A stretch of DNA of 39,277 nucleotides, taken from UMGS1889 sp900556055 (GTDB lineage: Bacteria > Bacillota > Clostridia > Oscillospirales > Ruminococcaceae). The notes beneath the pieces are model-generated. The model was not told the DNA's origin and did not search any database. It saw only the letters and a program-made list of their open reading frames with translations. The position numbers and the translations under genes were made by a program. The stretch lies in assembly GCA_902463265.1 (NCBI GenBank), contig CABQEV010000020.1, positions 1 through 39,277 on the forward strand. The letters are read 5' to 3'. Positions 24,676 to 33,314 of the stretch are shown here, piece by piece (position 1 is the stretch's first letter; each line of letters starts with the position of its first letter).

Positions 24676-26490
24676 TCATTTCTCCATGCAGTGTTCCATC
24701 TCGTCGAGCATCTTCTTGAACAGCCTGAGAGCGTCGTTCACAGGCTCGGGAGATGTCATGTCAACGCCTGCAATCTTCAGCAGATCGATAGGATCCTTTG
24801 AGCATCCGCCGCTGAGGAATCTGAGATAATCCTTTACGGCAGGCTCGCCCTCGTTCAGTATCCTGTCAGCAAGAGCGACCGCAGCGGAAAATCCCGTTGC
24901 ATACTGGAAAACATAGAAATTATAATAGAAATGCGGGATCCTTGCCCATTCCATGTCTATCTCGCTGTCGATAACGACATCATCGCCGAAATAGAGCTTG
25001 TTAAGGTCACGATAGAGCGCACAGAGAGCATCGGCAGTCAGCGTTTCGCCCTTTTCGGACATCTCGTTTATTTTCAGCTCAAACTCGGCAAACATTGTCT
25101 GGCGGTAAAGCGTCGTTCTGACCTGCTCAAGGAAATAGTTGATTATATACGCCCTCTGACGGAGATCGCCCGTTTCAAAGGTCTTTTTGTAAAGGTGCAT
25201 GAGCAGCAGCACCTCATTGCAGGTCGATGCGACCTCGGCAACGAATATCACATATTGCGAGTAAACGACAGGCTGGCACTTGTTGGAAAGATAGGAGTGG
25301 ATAGCGTGTCCCATCTCATGAGCAAGGGTGAATTCGCTTTCGAGATTGTCCTTATGATTGAGCAGCACGAACGGGTGGACTCTTGCGCCTGCGGAATATG
25401 CTCCGCTTGTCTTTCCGACATTCTCGTAAACGTCGATCCAGCCGCTCTCAAAGCCCTCGGTCAGTATCTTGACATAATCCTCGCCCATAACCGAAAGTGC
25501 CTCGGCAACGGTCTTTTTAGCCTCCTCGAATGTCACGGGGATATCGCAGTCGCCGACTATCGGGACATAAAGATCGTACATATGCAGCTCATCAACGCCC
25601 AGCAGCTTCTTTCTCAGCCTGACGTAATCGTACATATAATGCATATTGTCATGAACGGCATCGATAAGGCTGTGATAAACCTCAGTCGGGACACGGTTCG
25701 CAGCCAGTGATGCATCGAGTGCGGACGGATAATTTCTCGCCTTTGCATAGAAGCCGACCGTCTTGACCTGCGCCGAAAGCATAGCCGCAGATGTGTTCCT
25801 GAAATGCTCATAGGTATGGTACATCGACTCGAAAGCAGCCTTTCTGATGTTCCTGTCGGGATTATGCATCAGCGGGATATAGCTGCCGTGAGTTACCTGT
25901 ATCTTATTGCCCTCGCCGTCCTCAATATCGGGGAATGTAAGGTCCGCATCATTGAACATTGAGAAGATATTGTCGGGAGATTCGGAGATCTCGCCTGTCA
26001 TCGCAAGCAGTCTTTCCTCGCTGTCGGAAAGGATATGCTCATTCATCTCCCTGAGACGTGTCAGGGCAACTCTGTAAAGCTCCAGCCCCTTCTCGTCCCG
26101 GTAGAAATACTCCATCTTATCCTCGGGGATAGAGATTATCTCGGGGCGTGCAAATGCCGCAGCGCTGCTCATCTCAACAAAAAGCGGCTCCAGCTTGCCC
26201 TTCATAGCCTGATATACGGCATTTCTTGTGTCCTCGTCGCAGCGGCGGTGAGCATAGTTTGCCAGACCGTCCAGCAGCACGGAGATCTCATCGTCCATAG
26301 TCAGATAATCGAGCAGCGACTTTGCGGACTGCGATATCTTTCCCTTGAAATCCGCCGCCTTTTCGATGTATGACTTTGCTCTTTCGTAATCCGCTTCCCA
26401 GTCGGAATTTGTAGGATAGATATCCTCAAGACGCCACTTGAATTCCTCGCCGACGTCCTTTCTTTCGGGTATTCTTTCGGTATTCGCCAT
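24676..26490 (-). CDS. pepF: Oligoendopeptidase F (M3B metallopeptidase)
   Basis: A 604-residue cytoplasmic zinc peptidase that degrades peptides of roughly 7-17 residues. The zinc motif HEMGH (391-395) sits in FTLAHEMGHAIHSYLS, with the third ligand region EVASTCNEVLLL downstream. The N-terminus DVGEEFKWRLEDIYPTNSDW and the segment ARVHPFVLLNHKDNLESEF are characteristic of PepF. AAGGAGATAAATT precedes the ATG. Length is normal. Its upstream region (26491-26560) holds only weak promoter-like hexamers. Confidence 0.96.
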   Translation of the reverse strand: MANTERIPERKDVGEEFKWRLEDIYPTNSDWEADYERAKSYIEKAADFKGKISQSAKSLLDYLTMDDEISVLLDGLANYAHRRCDEDTRNAVYQAMKGKLEPLFVEMSSAAAFARPEIISIPEDKMEYFYRDEKGLELYRVALTRLREMNEHILSDSEERLLAMTGEISESPDNIFSMFNDADLTFPDIEDGEGNKIQVTHGSYIPLMHNPDRNIRKAAFESMYHTYEHFRNTSAAMLSAQVKTVGFYAKARNYPSALDASLAANRVPTEVYHSLIDAVHDNMHYMYDYVRLRKKLLGVDELHMYDLYVPIVGDCDIPVTFEEAKKTVAEALSVMGEDYVKILTEGFESGWIDVYENVGKTSGAYSAGARVHPFVLLNHKDNLESEFTLAHEMGHAIHSYLSNKCQPVVYSQYVIFVAEVASTCNEVLLLMHLYKKTFETGDLRQRAYIINYFLEQVRTTLYRQTMFAEFELKINEMSEKGETLTADALCALYRDLNKLYFGDDVVIDSEIDMEWARIPHFYYNFYVFQYATGFSAAVALADRILNEGEPAVKDYLRFLSGGCSKDPIDLLKIAGVDMTSPEPVNDALRLFKKMLDEMEHCMEK

Positions 26491-26559
26491 AATTTATCTC
26501 CTTTCCATGTATGCATTTTTCCGCATACGAGGATAAAATATACAAAAGTTTCACTTATG

Positions 26560-26596
26560 TAACAATAAAAATGCCGCTGAGGAAGACCGCAGCGGC
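26560..26596 (-). terminator. Terminator of the XRE regulator gene
   Basis: GCCGCTG (26573-26579) pairs with CAGCGGC (26590-26596) around a 10-nt loop. On the minus strand it is followed by ATTTTTATTG. Confidence 0.8.
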
Positions 26597-26630
26597 TTTG
26601 TAAGCAAATGTAACGGGAGCCTGTCCCTTT

Positions 26631-27341
26631 TTATTCGCCCTGACCGCCGCTGAGATCCTTTATCTTTGCTTCGCTGTTTTTGATTATATTAAGGATCGAC
26701 GAGGATAATGCAGGGTATTTTTCGGAAAGCGTAGTCGATGTGATAACAGTTTCATCACTTTCCTTGGCGGTATCTCCGCCGTTGAACGGTATCCCCCTGG
26801 CTGCTGCCTCCGCATTTGCGGCGCAGAGAGCCATGGCAGCGTTTGCGGCACTGTCAGCCATAGGTTCGGGTATCGTAAAGAAATTCTGATCGTTCGATGC
26901 ATTTGATGAATAGACCTTGCGGAACATTCTGTAAACAGACAGCATAAGGAAAGAGGAAACCTCTCTCATAAGCGTGCTGCTTTCCGTTTTCTGAACAAGT
27001 GAAAAAAGCACATTGAGCGAATTTACGATAAGCTTTTTATTGAACGACGCCATCATTCCGCCCGCACCGATATGTTCTCTGCCCGAAGAATCCTGTTCCT
27101 CGATATCGTCATACGAGATCGTTCTTCCCTGCGGTTCGGGAGAACGTCCGAGCAGATAGTCGCAGGAAACACCGTAATAATCGGCAGCCTTCACGATAAA
27201 ATCAAGACCGCACTCACGTATTCCCTTTTCGTAATGAGAAAGCAGAGCCTGCGATACACCGAGATCCGCAGCCGCTTTTTTCTGACTGATATTCCGTTCT
27301 TTTCTGAGGAGCGTGATCACCCTCGGAAAGTCTTTATTCAC
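26631..27341 (-). CDS. XRE-family transcriptional regulator
   Basis: A 236-residue protein. Residues about 8-64 form a Cro/CI-type helix-turn-helix: LLRKERNISQKKAAADLGVS, then QALLSHYEKGIRECGLDFIV, ending at the YYGVSCDYLLGRS signature. The C-terminal 170 residues are mostly helical with an Ala-rich stretch (SAANAAMALCAANAEAAARG) and no recognised effector domain. The start is GTG at 27341, chosen because GGGAGGTG lies just upstream and the protein then begins MNKDFPRVI. Paired operator-like sites over its promoter suggest autoregulation. It stands alone between converging terminators. Confidence 0.9.
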   Translation of the reverse strand: MNKDFPRVITLLRKERNISQKKAAADLGVSQALLSHYEKGIRECGLDFIVKAADYYGVSCDYLLGRSPEPQGRTISYDDIEEQDSSGREHIGAGGMMASFNKKLIVNSLNVLFSLVQKTESSTLMREVSSFLMLSVYRMFRKVYSSNASNDQNFFTIPEPMADSAANAAMALCAANAEAAARGIPFNGGDTAKESDETVITSTTLSEKYPALSSSILNIIKNSEAKIKDLSGGQGE

Positions 27342-27369
27342 TTCTTCACCTCCCGCATGAAACAGGTCA

Positions 27370-27410
27370 ACATATTGTAAATTATATAATAAAACTTACA
27401 TTTTGTAAAT
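27370..27410 (-). promoter_or_regulatory. XRE gene promoter with two repeated operator-like sites
   Basis: On the minus strand TTACAA (27403-27408), 16-bp spacer, TATAAT (27381-27386). ATTTACAAAATGT (27398-27410) covers the -35, and ATTTACAATATGT (27370-27382) covers the -10/+1 side. The two match at 12 of 13 bases and each contains the palindromic core TTTACA..TGT. The arrangement suits an autorepressor. Confidence 0.7.
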
Positions 27411-27488
27411 AGCTTTACGTGAAAATCATCAATAAATATTTTTCAGCTTTTTTGTGAATTCTAACATATATTGACGAAAAACATCACA

Positions 27489-27764
27489 TCACAGCCCCTT
27501 GCAGGTCTTATTATAGACGATAAGAGCGATAATTACGAAGATTATCTGCGCAATATTGACCGAAAGCGTAAATCCGAATGCCAGCTTGCATATCACAAGA
27601 TCAAGCACCAGCGGCGATGCTGTCGATATCCCGACCGATTTTTCAAATCCCAGCCACGAAAGATATCTCGAACCCGCACAGAGATGCGCAGCCAGCGACC
27701 CTGCGACGACTCCCGCCAGCAGGAAGAAAATAAACGCTATCGTTTTCTTGAATCCGCTGTTCAT
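27489..27764 (-). CDS. DUF4321-like small membrane protein
   Basis: A 91-residue protein with two hydrophobic segments: near the N-terminus (TIAFIFFLLAGVVAGSLAAH) and at the C-terminus (IAQIIFVIIALIVYNK). The central stretch ASPLVLDLVICKLAFGFTLS, followed by a NIAQ motif, matches the DUF4321 family of clostridial membrane proteins, often found near mre or zapA genes as here. Function unknown. It follows the U32 gene by 15 bp as the last gene of zapA-U32-DUF4321. Confidence 0.85.
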   Translation of the reverse strand: MNSGFKKTIAFIFFLLAGVVAGSLAAHLCAGSRYLSWLGFEKSVGISTASPLVLDLVICKLAFGFTLSVNIAQIIFVIIALIVYNKTCKGL

Positions 27765-27779
27765 ATTTTCAAACTCCCC

Positions 27780-29849
27780 TCAGATTATTCCTCTGTAATA
27801 CAGCCCGTTTGTGGGCTTTCCCGATATGCGCGGGCGTGTCCCGCTCCTGTATGCGGCGATGATGTCAAGCATATCATCTGCCGATTCATCATCAAAAAGC
27901 AGTGTCAGGAAGGAAACATTCTTAACATCTGCGAGCCTGTCCGAAAGCAGCAGCTTATCGCAGTTGAGCAGCTCCGTTGAAGTTCCGTCGCAGACAGCGG
28001 GGAATGATCTGCCCGTTCTGTCCGTCAGCTTCTTTGTGCATTTTCCGCAGCCGCCCGCCGATGCCTTTACGGGGCAGTTCCTGCAAAGCATGAGCGGCAG
28101 CCGTCCATATGCATATATTCCGATCGGAAGCTCCGCCGAAAGCTCCGAGATCTGCGTGAGTTTAAGCTCAAACGATGCGGTTATGTCCGCCGCTCCGAGC
28201 CTTTTCATCTCCGAAACGGCATACGAATTGAAAATATTCAGCTCCGCACCGCCGTGAACGGTCATTCCGACAGCCTGCGCCATCGGGATATGTGCGATAT
28301 TTCGGCAGTATGCATTTGTTATCCCAAGCTTTTTCAGATCGGACAGCTCAGTCATCACCACGGTTTCGTCCGTGATATATCTTGGCAGCGAAACGCACAG
28401 CTTTTCCGGGCTTATCCCCGCTTTCAGACACTTTCCGACACCGCCGACCGACAGTATCAGCATATCCGCCGCCTTTGCGAATTTTTCGGGATATTTCAGT
28501 ATCTCTGCCGCATCGTATGCAAATATCCTTATGCGGTATCCCCCGTCATTCGTGTGCTTTTTCCTCGGGATATCGGGGATATCATTGTAAACTGCCTTTA
28601 TTTTGGAGCTTTCCGTCCTCGCCTTATAGAGCATCGTCACAGCATCACGCCGCATCGCATTAAGCTCGGACGCAGGCAGCATTATCCCATCATCGGCATA
28701 TAGATCAAGCTTTCCGAAATCATATACCGTATCGCCCAGCTTTGACAGCTGCTTTTCTGCAAATTCCGCAGAGATCGGACGGTTTTCCGCCTTTTCGGGG
28801 ATACCGCCAGTTACAGTGACCGAAACGCCGTCCGCAGACATTTTAAGCTCAGCGGGACATCCGTTTTTCACGCTCAGAACAAAGTCAGCAGTTGTACATT
28901 TGCGTTCCCTGCGGTAAAGCTCATGCAGCCGGGGGAACACCTTATCAGCCGATACAACGTCCTCTTTACGGCGTTTTCCGAACATATCCGCCGTAATTTT
29001 CTTAGTGTAATAGCCGTCGGTAAATCCGCTTCTTGAGAATACCGCACGCAGCGTATCGAGATCGGGTTCCTTTCCGTCAAGTGCGGCACGGCAGGCAGTC
29101 ACAGCGGCAGCGACATACTCCGCACGCTTCATTCTGCCCTCTATCTTCAGCGACGCTATCCCCATATCCCGCATTTCGGCAAGATATGGCACAAGGCACA
29201 TATCTTTGAGCGACAGCGCACATTCGGGATCATCTCCGAAGGGCTTTCCCTTTGCGGAAAACGGCAGTCTGCATGCCTGGGCGCAGCCGCCTCTGTTCGC
29301 ACTTCTCGAACCTATCACAGCCGACATATAGCACTGTCCCGAAACGGACATGCAGTGCGCCCCGTGAACGAAAGCCTCGACCTCTATACCCGTACCGCAG
29401 AGTGCTTTCAGTTCATCTCGGGACATCTCCCTCGCCGCAACAACTCTCGTAAATCCGAGCTTTTTCGCTTCTTCCGCACCCATCGGCGTGTGTATCGTCA
29501 TCTGTGTCGATGCATGGATAGGTATGTCGGGGACACATTCCCTCATGACCTTAGCCGCACCGATATCCTGAACGATAAATCCATCCACGCCGATATCAGC
29601 CGCAAATCTCAGCTCATCTCTGAGGTCGGATATCTGCGGGTCCGAAACCACCGTATTTATCGCCTGATACAGCTTCGCATTGTGCAGCCTGCAAAGCTCC
29701 GCCGCAGCAGCAAGCTCGTCCCTGTCAAAATTCTTTGCGCCCGACCTCGCCGAAAACAGCTTTGAGCCGACATAAACAGCGTCCGCACCGCATCTCAGGG
29801 CGGCTTCAAGGCTTTCGGGCGAGCCTGCGGGGGCTAAAAGTTCGATCAT
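27780..29849 (-). CDS. U32 family peptidase-like protein (RlhA/YhbU superfamily)
   Basis: A 689-residue protein. The N-terminal U32 domain begins MIELLAPAGSPESLEAALRC and has Cys166, Cys173, Cys189 and Cys193 in HGAHCMSVSGQC and NRGGCAQACR, the cluster-ligand pattern of this superfamily. A central region around residues 370-400 resembles DUF3656. A C-terminal part has another Cys group (LCRNCPVKASAGGCGKC). Characterised relatives such as E. coli RlhA and TrhP hydroxylate rRNA or tRNA rather than acting as proteases, so an RNA-modifying role is the better inference. It lies between zapA (10 bp upstream) and the DUF4321 gene. Confidence 0.92.
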   Translation of the reverse strand: MIELLAPAGSPESLEAALRCGADAVYVGSKLFSARSGAKNFDRDELAAAAELCRLHNAKLYQAINTVVSDPQISDLRDELRFAADIGVDGFIVQDIGAAKVMRECVPDIPIHASTQMTIHTPMGAEEAKKLGFTRVVAAREMSRDELKALCGTGIEVEAFVHGAHCMSVSGQCYMSAVIGSRSANRGGCAQACRLPFSAKGKPFGDDPECALSLKDMCLVPYLAEMRDMGIASLKIEGRMKRAEYVAAAVTACRAALDGKEPDLDTLRAVFSRSGFTDGYYTKKITADMFGKRRKEDVVSADKVFPRLHELYRRERKCTTADFVLSVKNGCPAELKMSADGVSVTVTGGIPEKAENRPISAEFAEKQLSKLGDTVYDFGKLDLYADDGIMLPASELNAMRRDAVTMLYKARTESSKIKAVYNDIPDIPRKKHTNDGGYRIRIFAYDAAEILKYPEKFAKAADMLILSVGGVGKCLKAGISPEKLCVSLPRYITDETVVMTELSDLKKLGITNAYCRNIAHIPMAQAVGMTVHGGAELNIFNSYAVSEMKRLGAADITASFELKLTQISELSAELPIGIYAYGRLPLMLCRNCPVKASAGGCGKCTKKLTDRTGRSFPAVCDGTSTELLNCDKLLLSDRLADVKNVSFLTLLFDDESADDMLDIIAAYRSGTRPRISGKPTNGLYYRGII

Positions 29850-29859
29850 CGGGTGCTCC

Positions 29860-30252
29860 TTATTTCTTCAGATATTCGTCCGCTTTTTTCGTTACATCTC
29901 CTGCGATCTTCTGTATCTTCAGATCGTTTTCCAGTCCCGAAAGCTTGGCTTTGAGGGAATCGCAGTCCTTGCGTGCCTCATCTCTTTCAAGCATCGCATG
30001 AGTGGCCTCATCAACGTACTGCTTGATCTGGTCTCTGATATTGTCAACGCTTTCGTTTGCCTTTTTCGTATCGTCCATAGCGCCGAGAGCGACCAGCACC
30101 GCCGCTGTCTGCATCGACATTCCGCTGCCTGCGTCCATCATCTTGTTTATGCGGTTTTCGAGATCCTTTGCCAGCTCGATTATATAATTCGGGTTTTCTG
30201 AGCTTTTGAGGATATAATCCTTGCCGCAGATAGTTACTCTTATCCTGTTCAT
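29860..30252 (-). CDS. zapA: Cell division protein ZapA
   Basis: A 130-residue protein with the ZapA start MNRIRVTICGKDYILKSSEN, then IIELAKDLENRINKMM and a long coiled coil to the C-terminus (DEARKDCDSLKAKLSGLEND). ZapA bundles FtsZ filaments and stabilises the Z-ring. ATG 30252 is preferred over an upstream in-frame ATG because it begins the conserved domain, has AAGGA upstream, and the longer version would include the promoter. First gene of the zapA-U32-DUF4321 unit and divergent from mreB. Confidence 0.93.
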   Translation of the reverse strand: MNRIRVTICGKDYILKSSENPNYIIELAKDLENRINKMMDAGSGMSMQTAAVLVALGAMDDTKKANESVDNIRDQIKQYVDEATHAMLERDEARKDCDSLKAKLSGLENDLKIQKIAGDVTKKADEYLKK

Positions 30253-30288
30253 AATGCATTTTCCTTTCAGAAGATCATAGCTGTATAT

Positions 30289-30317
30289 ATTGTACAACAA
30301 AAATCCCGTCAAGTCAA
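30289..30317 (-). promoter_or_regulatory. zapA promoter
   Basis: On the minus strand TTGACT (30312-30317), 17-bp spacer, TACAAT (30289-30294). The start would lie about 30 bp before the zapA ATG. Bases 30318-30499 of the divergent gap show no further signal. Confidence 0.8.
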
Positions 30318-30499
30318 GGCATCGCACGCATCATTTTACGCTTATGTATCATAATATGAACATCGGCACATACATCACGCATAAGCGGATATTTCATTAT
30401 CACATACAGCATAATGCACAAATTTTCGCTGCATATTTATTTGAATATGCATATAAATCACAGAATTAAAAAAATGCCGAAAAAAGCGGAAAAAAGCTG

Positions 30500-30528
30500 T
30501 TGAGATGAAAGAAAAAACATGATATAAT
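30500..30528 (+). promoter_or_regulatory. mreB promoter
   Basis: TTGAGA (30500-30505), 17-bp spacer, TATAAT (30523-30528). Transcription would start near 30535, giving a leader of about 90 nt that contains the hairpin at 30566-30592. Confidence 0.85.
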
Positions 30529-30565
30529 ATAGTACAGATGTGTCAGTCTATGTTTTTTAATGCTG

Positions 30566-30592
30566 TCCGCACGGATATTGCGGAGTTTTTTT
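30566..30592 (+). terminator. Terminator-like hairpin in the mreB leader (possible attenuator)
   Basis: TCCGCA (30566-30571) pairs with TGCGGA (30579-30584) around a 7-nt loop, followed by G and seven T. It lies between the promoter and the mreB ribosome binding site, so it would act on mreB itself. No riboswitch fold or competing antiterminator is obvious. An 18-codon frame (30538-30594) runs through it but has no ribosome binding site. Confidence 0.55.
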
Positions 30593-30626
30593 GATATATC
30601 GGAAGAAATTTTTAAGGAGAATGAAT

Positions 30627-31646
30627 ATGTTTACAAAGGATATCGGAATCGACCTCGGTACTGCAAATACACTTATTTATATGAGAGGAAAGGGCATCAT
30701 CATCAGAGAGCCGTCCGTTGTTGCTGTTGATACACGCACAGACAAGGCTAAATACGTAGGTCAGGAGGCAAAGGACGTTATCGGAAGAACTCCGGGTTCC
30801 ATCGTCGCTGTACGTCCCCTGAAGGACGGCGTTATCGCTGATTTTGACGTTACCACAACAATGCTCCAGGAATTCATCCACAAGGCACTGAAGGGCTCTT
30901 TCCCCGGCACAAAAGCAAGAGTTATCATCTGCATCCCATCGGGAGTTACAGCTGTTGAAAGACGTGCCGTTAAGGAAGCTGCCGAGAATGCGAACGCAAA
31001 GCGGGTAAACATCATCGAAGAGCCTATGGCTGCGGCTATCGGCGCAGGTCTGCCTGTTGCCGATCCTACCGGTTCAATGATCGTTGACATCGGCGGCGGC
31101 ACATCGGAAGTCGCTGTTATATCGCTGGGCGGCATCGTTACATCACGCTCGGTAAGAGTTGCGGGAGATGAATTTGACTCATCCATCGCTGCATACATCA
31201 AGAAAAAGTACAACCTGCTCATAGGTGAAAGAACAGCCGAGAATATCAAGATCGGCATCGGCTCCGCATACCCCATGGACGAAGAAACCTCCATGGAGAT
31301 CAAGGGAAGAAACCTGCTGAACGGTCTGCCCGAGAACATCACTATCATGTCCTCCGAGATCAGAGAAGCACTTGCTGAACCGCTCTCACACGTTATCGAG
31401 GCTATCAAGACGACTCTTGAAAAGACTCCCCCTGAGCTTGCTGCGGATATTATCGACCAAGGAATCACGCTCGCAGGCGGCGGCGCTCTGCTGAGAGGTC
31501 TTGACAGACTTATCAACAAGGAAACAGGCATGCCCGTAAACATCGCAGAATCCCCTCTCGACTGCGTTGCAGAGGGTACGGGAAAGGTCCTCGAGGATAT
31601 CGAAAAGCTCCACGAGGTACTGAACGACGACTCCAAATATTACTGA
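30627..31646 (+). CDS. mreB: Rod shape-determining protein MreB
   Basis: A 339-residue actin homologue that forms membrane-associated filaments guiding lateral wall synthesis. The phosphate-1 motif IGIDLGTANTLIYMRGKGII, then EEPMAAAIGAGLPV, the phosphate-2 motif MIVDIGGGTSEVAVISLGGI and the adenosine motif ITLAGGGALLRGLDR are all present. ATG 30627 is chosen because AAGGAG (30614-30619) is 7 bases upstream; ATG 30621 is too close. It heads mreB-mreC-mreD-thioesterase-PBP2, with a hairpin repeat directly after its stop codon. Confidence 0.97.
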   Translation: MFTKDIGIDLGTANTLIYMRGKGIIIREPSVVAVDTRTDKAKYVGQEAKDVIGRTPGSIVAVRPLKDGVIADFDVTTTMLQEFIHKALKGSFPGTKARVIICIPSGVTAVERRAVKEAAENANAKRVNIIEEPMAAAIGAGLPVADPTGSMIVDIGGGTSEVAVISLGGIVTSRSVRVAGDEFDSSIAAYIKKKYNLLIGERTAENIKIGIGSAYPMDEETSMEIKGRNLLNGLPENITIMSSEIREALAEPLSHVIEAIKTTLEKTPPELAADIIDQGITLAGGGALLRGLDRLINKETGMPVNIAESPLDCVAEGTGKVLEDIEKLHEVLNDDSKYY

Positions 31647-31653
31647 TGGGGTT

Positions 31654-31807
31654 CTCGTTTAAACCGGAACACGAGCAAATTTTCGTTGGGACTTTGCGCA
31701 GCTTCAAGGCAGCGAAACGCAGTAAATACTTGATGTATTTCAAGTTTCGCTAACGCAGAAGATGCGCAAAGTCGTAGAAAATTTGCCGTGAGGGAGGTTT
31801 AAACGAG
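31654..31807. mobile_element. MITE-like hairpin element between mreB and mreC
   Basis: A 154-bp segment with perfect 12-bp terminal inverted repeats, CTCGTTTAAACC (31654-31665) and GGTTTAAACGAG (31796-31807), flanked on both sides by GTT, a possible 3-bp target duplication. The arms continue to pair: CAAATTTTC with GAAAATTTG, GACTTTGCGCA with TGCGCAAAGTC, CTTC with GAAG, then an inner GCGAAAC/GTTTCGC stem and an AAATAC/GTATTT tip. No open reading frame. Small size, terminal repeats and near-full foldback fit a non-autonomous miniature element; a regulatory RNA hairpin is the alternative. Confidence 0.7.
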
Positions 31808-31868
31808 GTTCCCTGATAATAACCGCCGTTAACGCCCTGATTTTCCTAAAGAACGGAGGATGAATGCC

Positions 31869-32723
31869 GTGGGCGATTTCTTCAAAAGCTTCCGTTTCAA
31901 GGTGCTGCTCTGCTTATGCGCCCTGATAGTGGGAGTTACAATCTACACTGTCACAAGGGGCGGCTATTCAAGCGGCAGCTCATCATTCTTCGGGACGATG
32001 TTTGCGCCTCTCCAGCGGCTTTCCGAGTCGATATCGGAAAGCGTGACTTCCTCGCTTGATTCCGTCGTAAATGCGGACAGATATTACCGTGAAAATCAGA
32101 AGCTCAAAGAGGAACTCGGCAAGTGCTACAACGAGCTTATCGACTATGACAACATAAAGCGTGAAAACGAGGAATTCCGCAAGATGCTGGAGCTGAAAGA
32201 GAAATATCCCGACTATGTTTTCTCTTCACCATGCTCGATAATCGCAAGAACGACCAACGATCCCTATGGCGCATTCACGATAGACAAAGGCTCTGATGAC
32301 GGCATCGCACCGAACGATCCTGTCGTAACATCGGTCGGACTTGTCGGCATATGCAGCGAGGTATCCCCCCGCAATTCAAGGGTAAGAACGATATTCTCTC
32401 CTGAAAATCCCGTAGGCGTAATGTGCGTAAGAACGAAGGATACAGGCGTTCTCGAAGGCAGCTATGAGCTTGCGGAAAAGGGGCTGTGCAGAATGTCCTA
32501 CATCGACAAAAACAGCGACATGAAGGTCGGCGACCTCGTTGTGACCTCGGGAAACAGCGGTATCTTCCCCATTGACCAGCTCGTCGGAACGGTCGAGGAG
32601 GTCGAAATGGAGGAAAGCGGACTGTCTAAGTATGCAATAGTCCGTCCCGTAGTCGCACCGGGAGAAACGGTCAACGTTTTCGTTATCACAAGCTTCAACG
32701 GACAGGGAGAAGGCTATGAATAA
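31869..32723 (+). CDS. mreC: Rod shape-determining protein MreC
   Basis: A 284-residue bitopic protein that links MreB filaments to the periplasmic-side wall synthases. It has a short cytoplasmic start (GDFFKSFRFK), one membrane helix (about residues 10-28), a coiled coil (ADRYYRENQKLKEELGKCYN) and the C-terminal two-barrel domain with AFTIDKGSDDGIAPNDPVV and VGDLVVTSGNSGIFPIDQLV. GTG 31869 is preferred because ACGGAGGA lies 8 bases upstream and the usual MxDFFKSxRFK start results. The in-frame ATG at 31860 overlaps that ribosome binding site. It overlaps mreD by 8 bp. Confidence 0.95.
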   Translation: MGDFFKSFRFKVLLCLCALIVGVTIYTVTRGGYSSGSSSFFGTMFAPLQRLSESISESVTSSLDSVVNADRYYRENQKLKEELGKCYNELIDYDNIKRENEEFRKMLELKEKYPDYVFSSPCSIIARTTNDPYGAFTIDKGSDDGIAPNDPVVTSVGLVGICSEVSPRNSRVRTIFSPENPVGVMCVRTKDTGVLEGSYELAEKGLCRMSYIDKNSDMKVGDLVVTSGNSGIFPIDQLVGTVEEVEMEESGLSKYAIVRPVVAPGETVNVFVITSFNGQGEGYE

Positions 32724-33282
32724 TCAGAAAAAAAGGCAGCTTGAAAGTGTACGCACTGTTATAAAATGGGTGCTCTCCATGCTGCTTGCGGGTATTTTCT
32801 ACATCTATATGACAACGGGGCAGCACTCAATTCCGCTGCCCCTTATTTACATTCCGATGACTGTTGCGGTCGCATCCAAAACAGAGCCTTTCACGGCAGG
32901 TCTGTGGGGACTTTTCTGCGGAATGATGACCGATTCCGCATTCGACAAACTTTTCGGCTTCAATGCGATAATATTTGCCGCAGCTGCTGTGCTGATCTCG
33001 CTCATGTTCCTGTACATTCTCAGGCAGAATATCATGAATATACTCCTGCTGAATGCCGTGTTCATACCGATCCAGGCGGGGCTTGACTTCCTGTTTTTCT
33101 ACGGGATATGGAACTACCCCGACGAGGGGCTGATATGGCTGCACATTTTCATGCCCCAGATGCTTATGACGCTCATATGGACGTTACCCGTTTACCTTAT
33201 AATAAAATGGATATTCAAACGGTTCGGACCTATCGAGGAAACTTACATCGAGGAGAAATCCGAGGATATTGTCAGGGAATGA
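32716..33282 (+). CDS. mreD: Rod shape-determining protein MreD
   Basis: A 188-residue integral membrane protein with about five hydrophobic helices, among them VIKWVLSMLLAGIFYIYMTT and IIFAAAAVLISLMFLYIL. The core LWGLFCGMMTDSAFDKLFGF matches the conserved GxxxGxxxD segment of MreD. It forms part of the elongasome with MreC, RodA and PBP2. The start overlaps the end of mreC, and the last residues are Glu-rich and cytoplasmic. Confidence 0.92.
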   Translation: MNNQKKRQLESVRTVIKWVLSMLLAGIFYIYMTTGQHSIPLPLIYIPMTVAVASKTEPFTAGLWGLFCGMMTDSAFDKLFGFNAIIFAAAAVLISLMFLYILRQNIMNILLLNAVFIPIQAGLDFLFFYGIWNYPDEGLIWLHIFMPQMLMTLIWTLPVYLIIKWIFKRFGPIEETYIEEKSEDIVRE

Positions 33283-33314
33283 TAATACCGAAAGCAAAGG
33301 AGAAACCTATAATC

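Noticed and set aside
30538..30594. 18-codon leader peptide before mreB
   Set aside because: The ATG lies almost at the predicted transcription start, has no ribosome binding site and shows no run of a regulatory amino acid; kept only as part of the attenuator note.
30761..31636. 291-codon minus-strand frame opposite mreB
   Set aside because: Antisense shadow of mreB; Ser/Pro/Met-rich composition typical of a non-coding frame.
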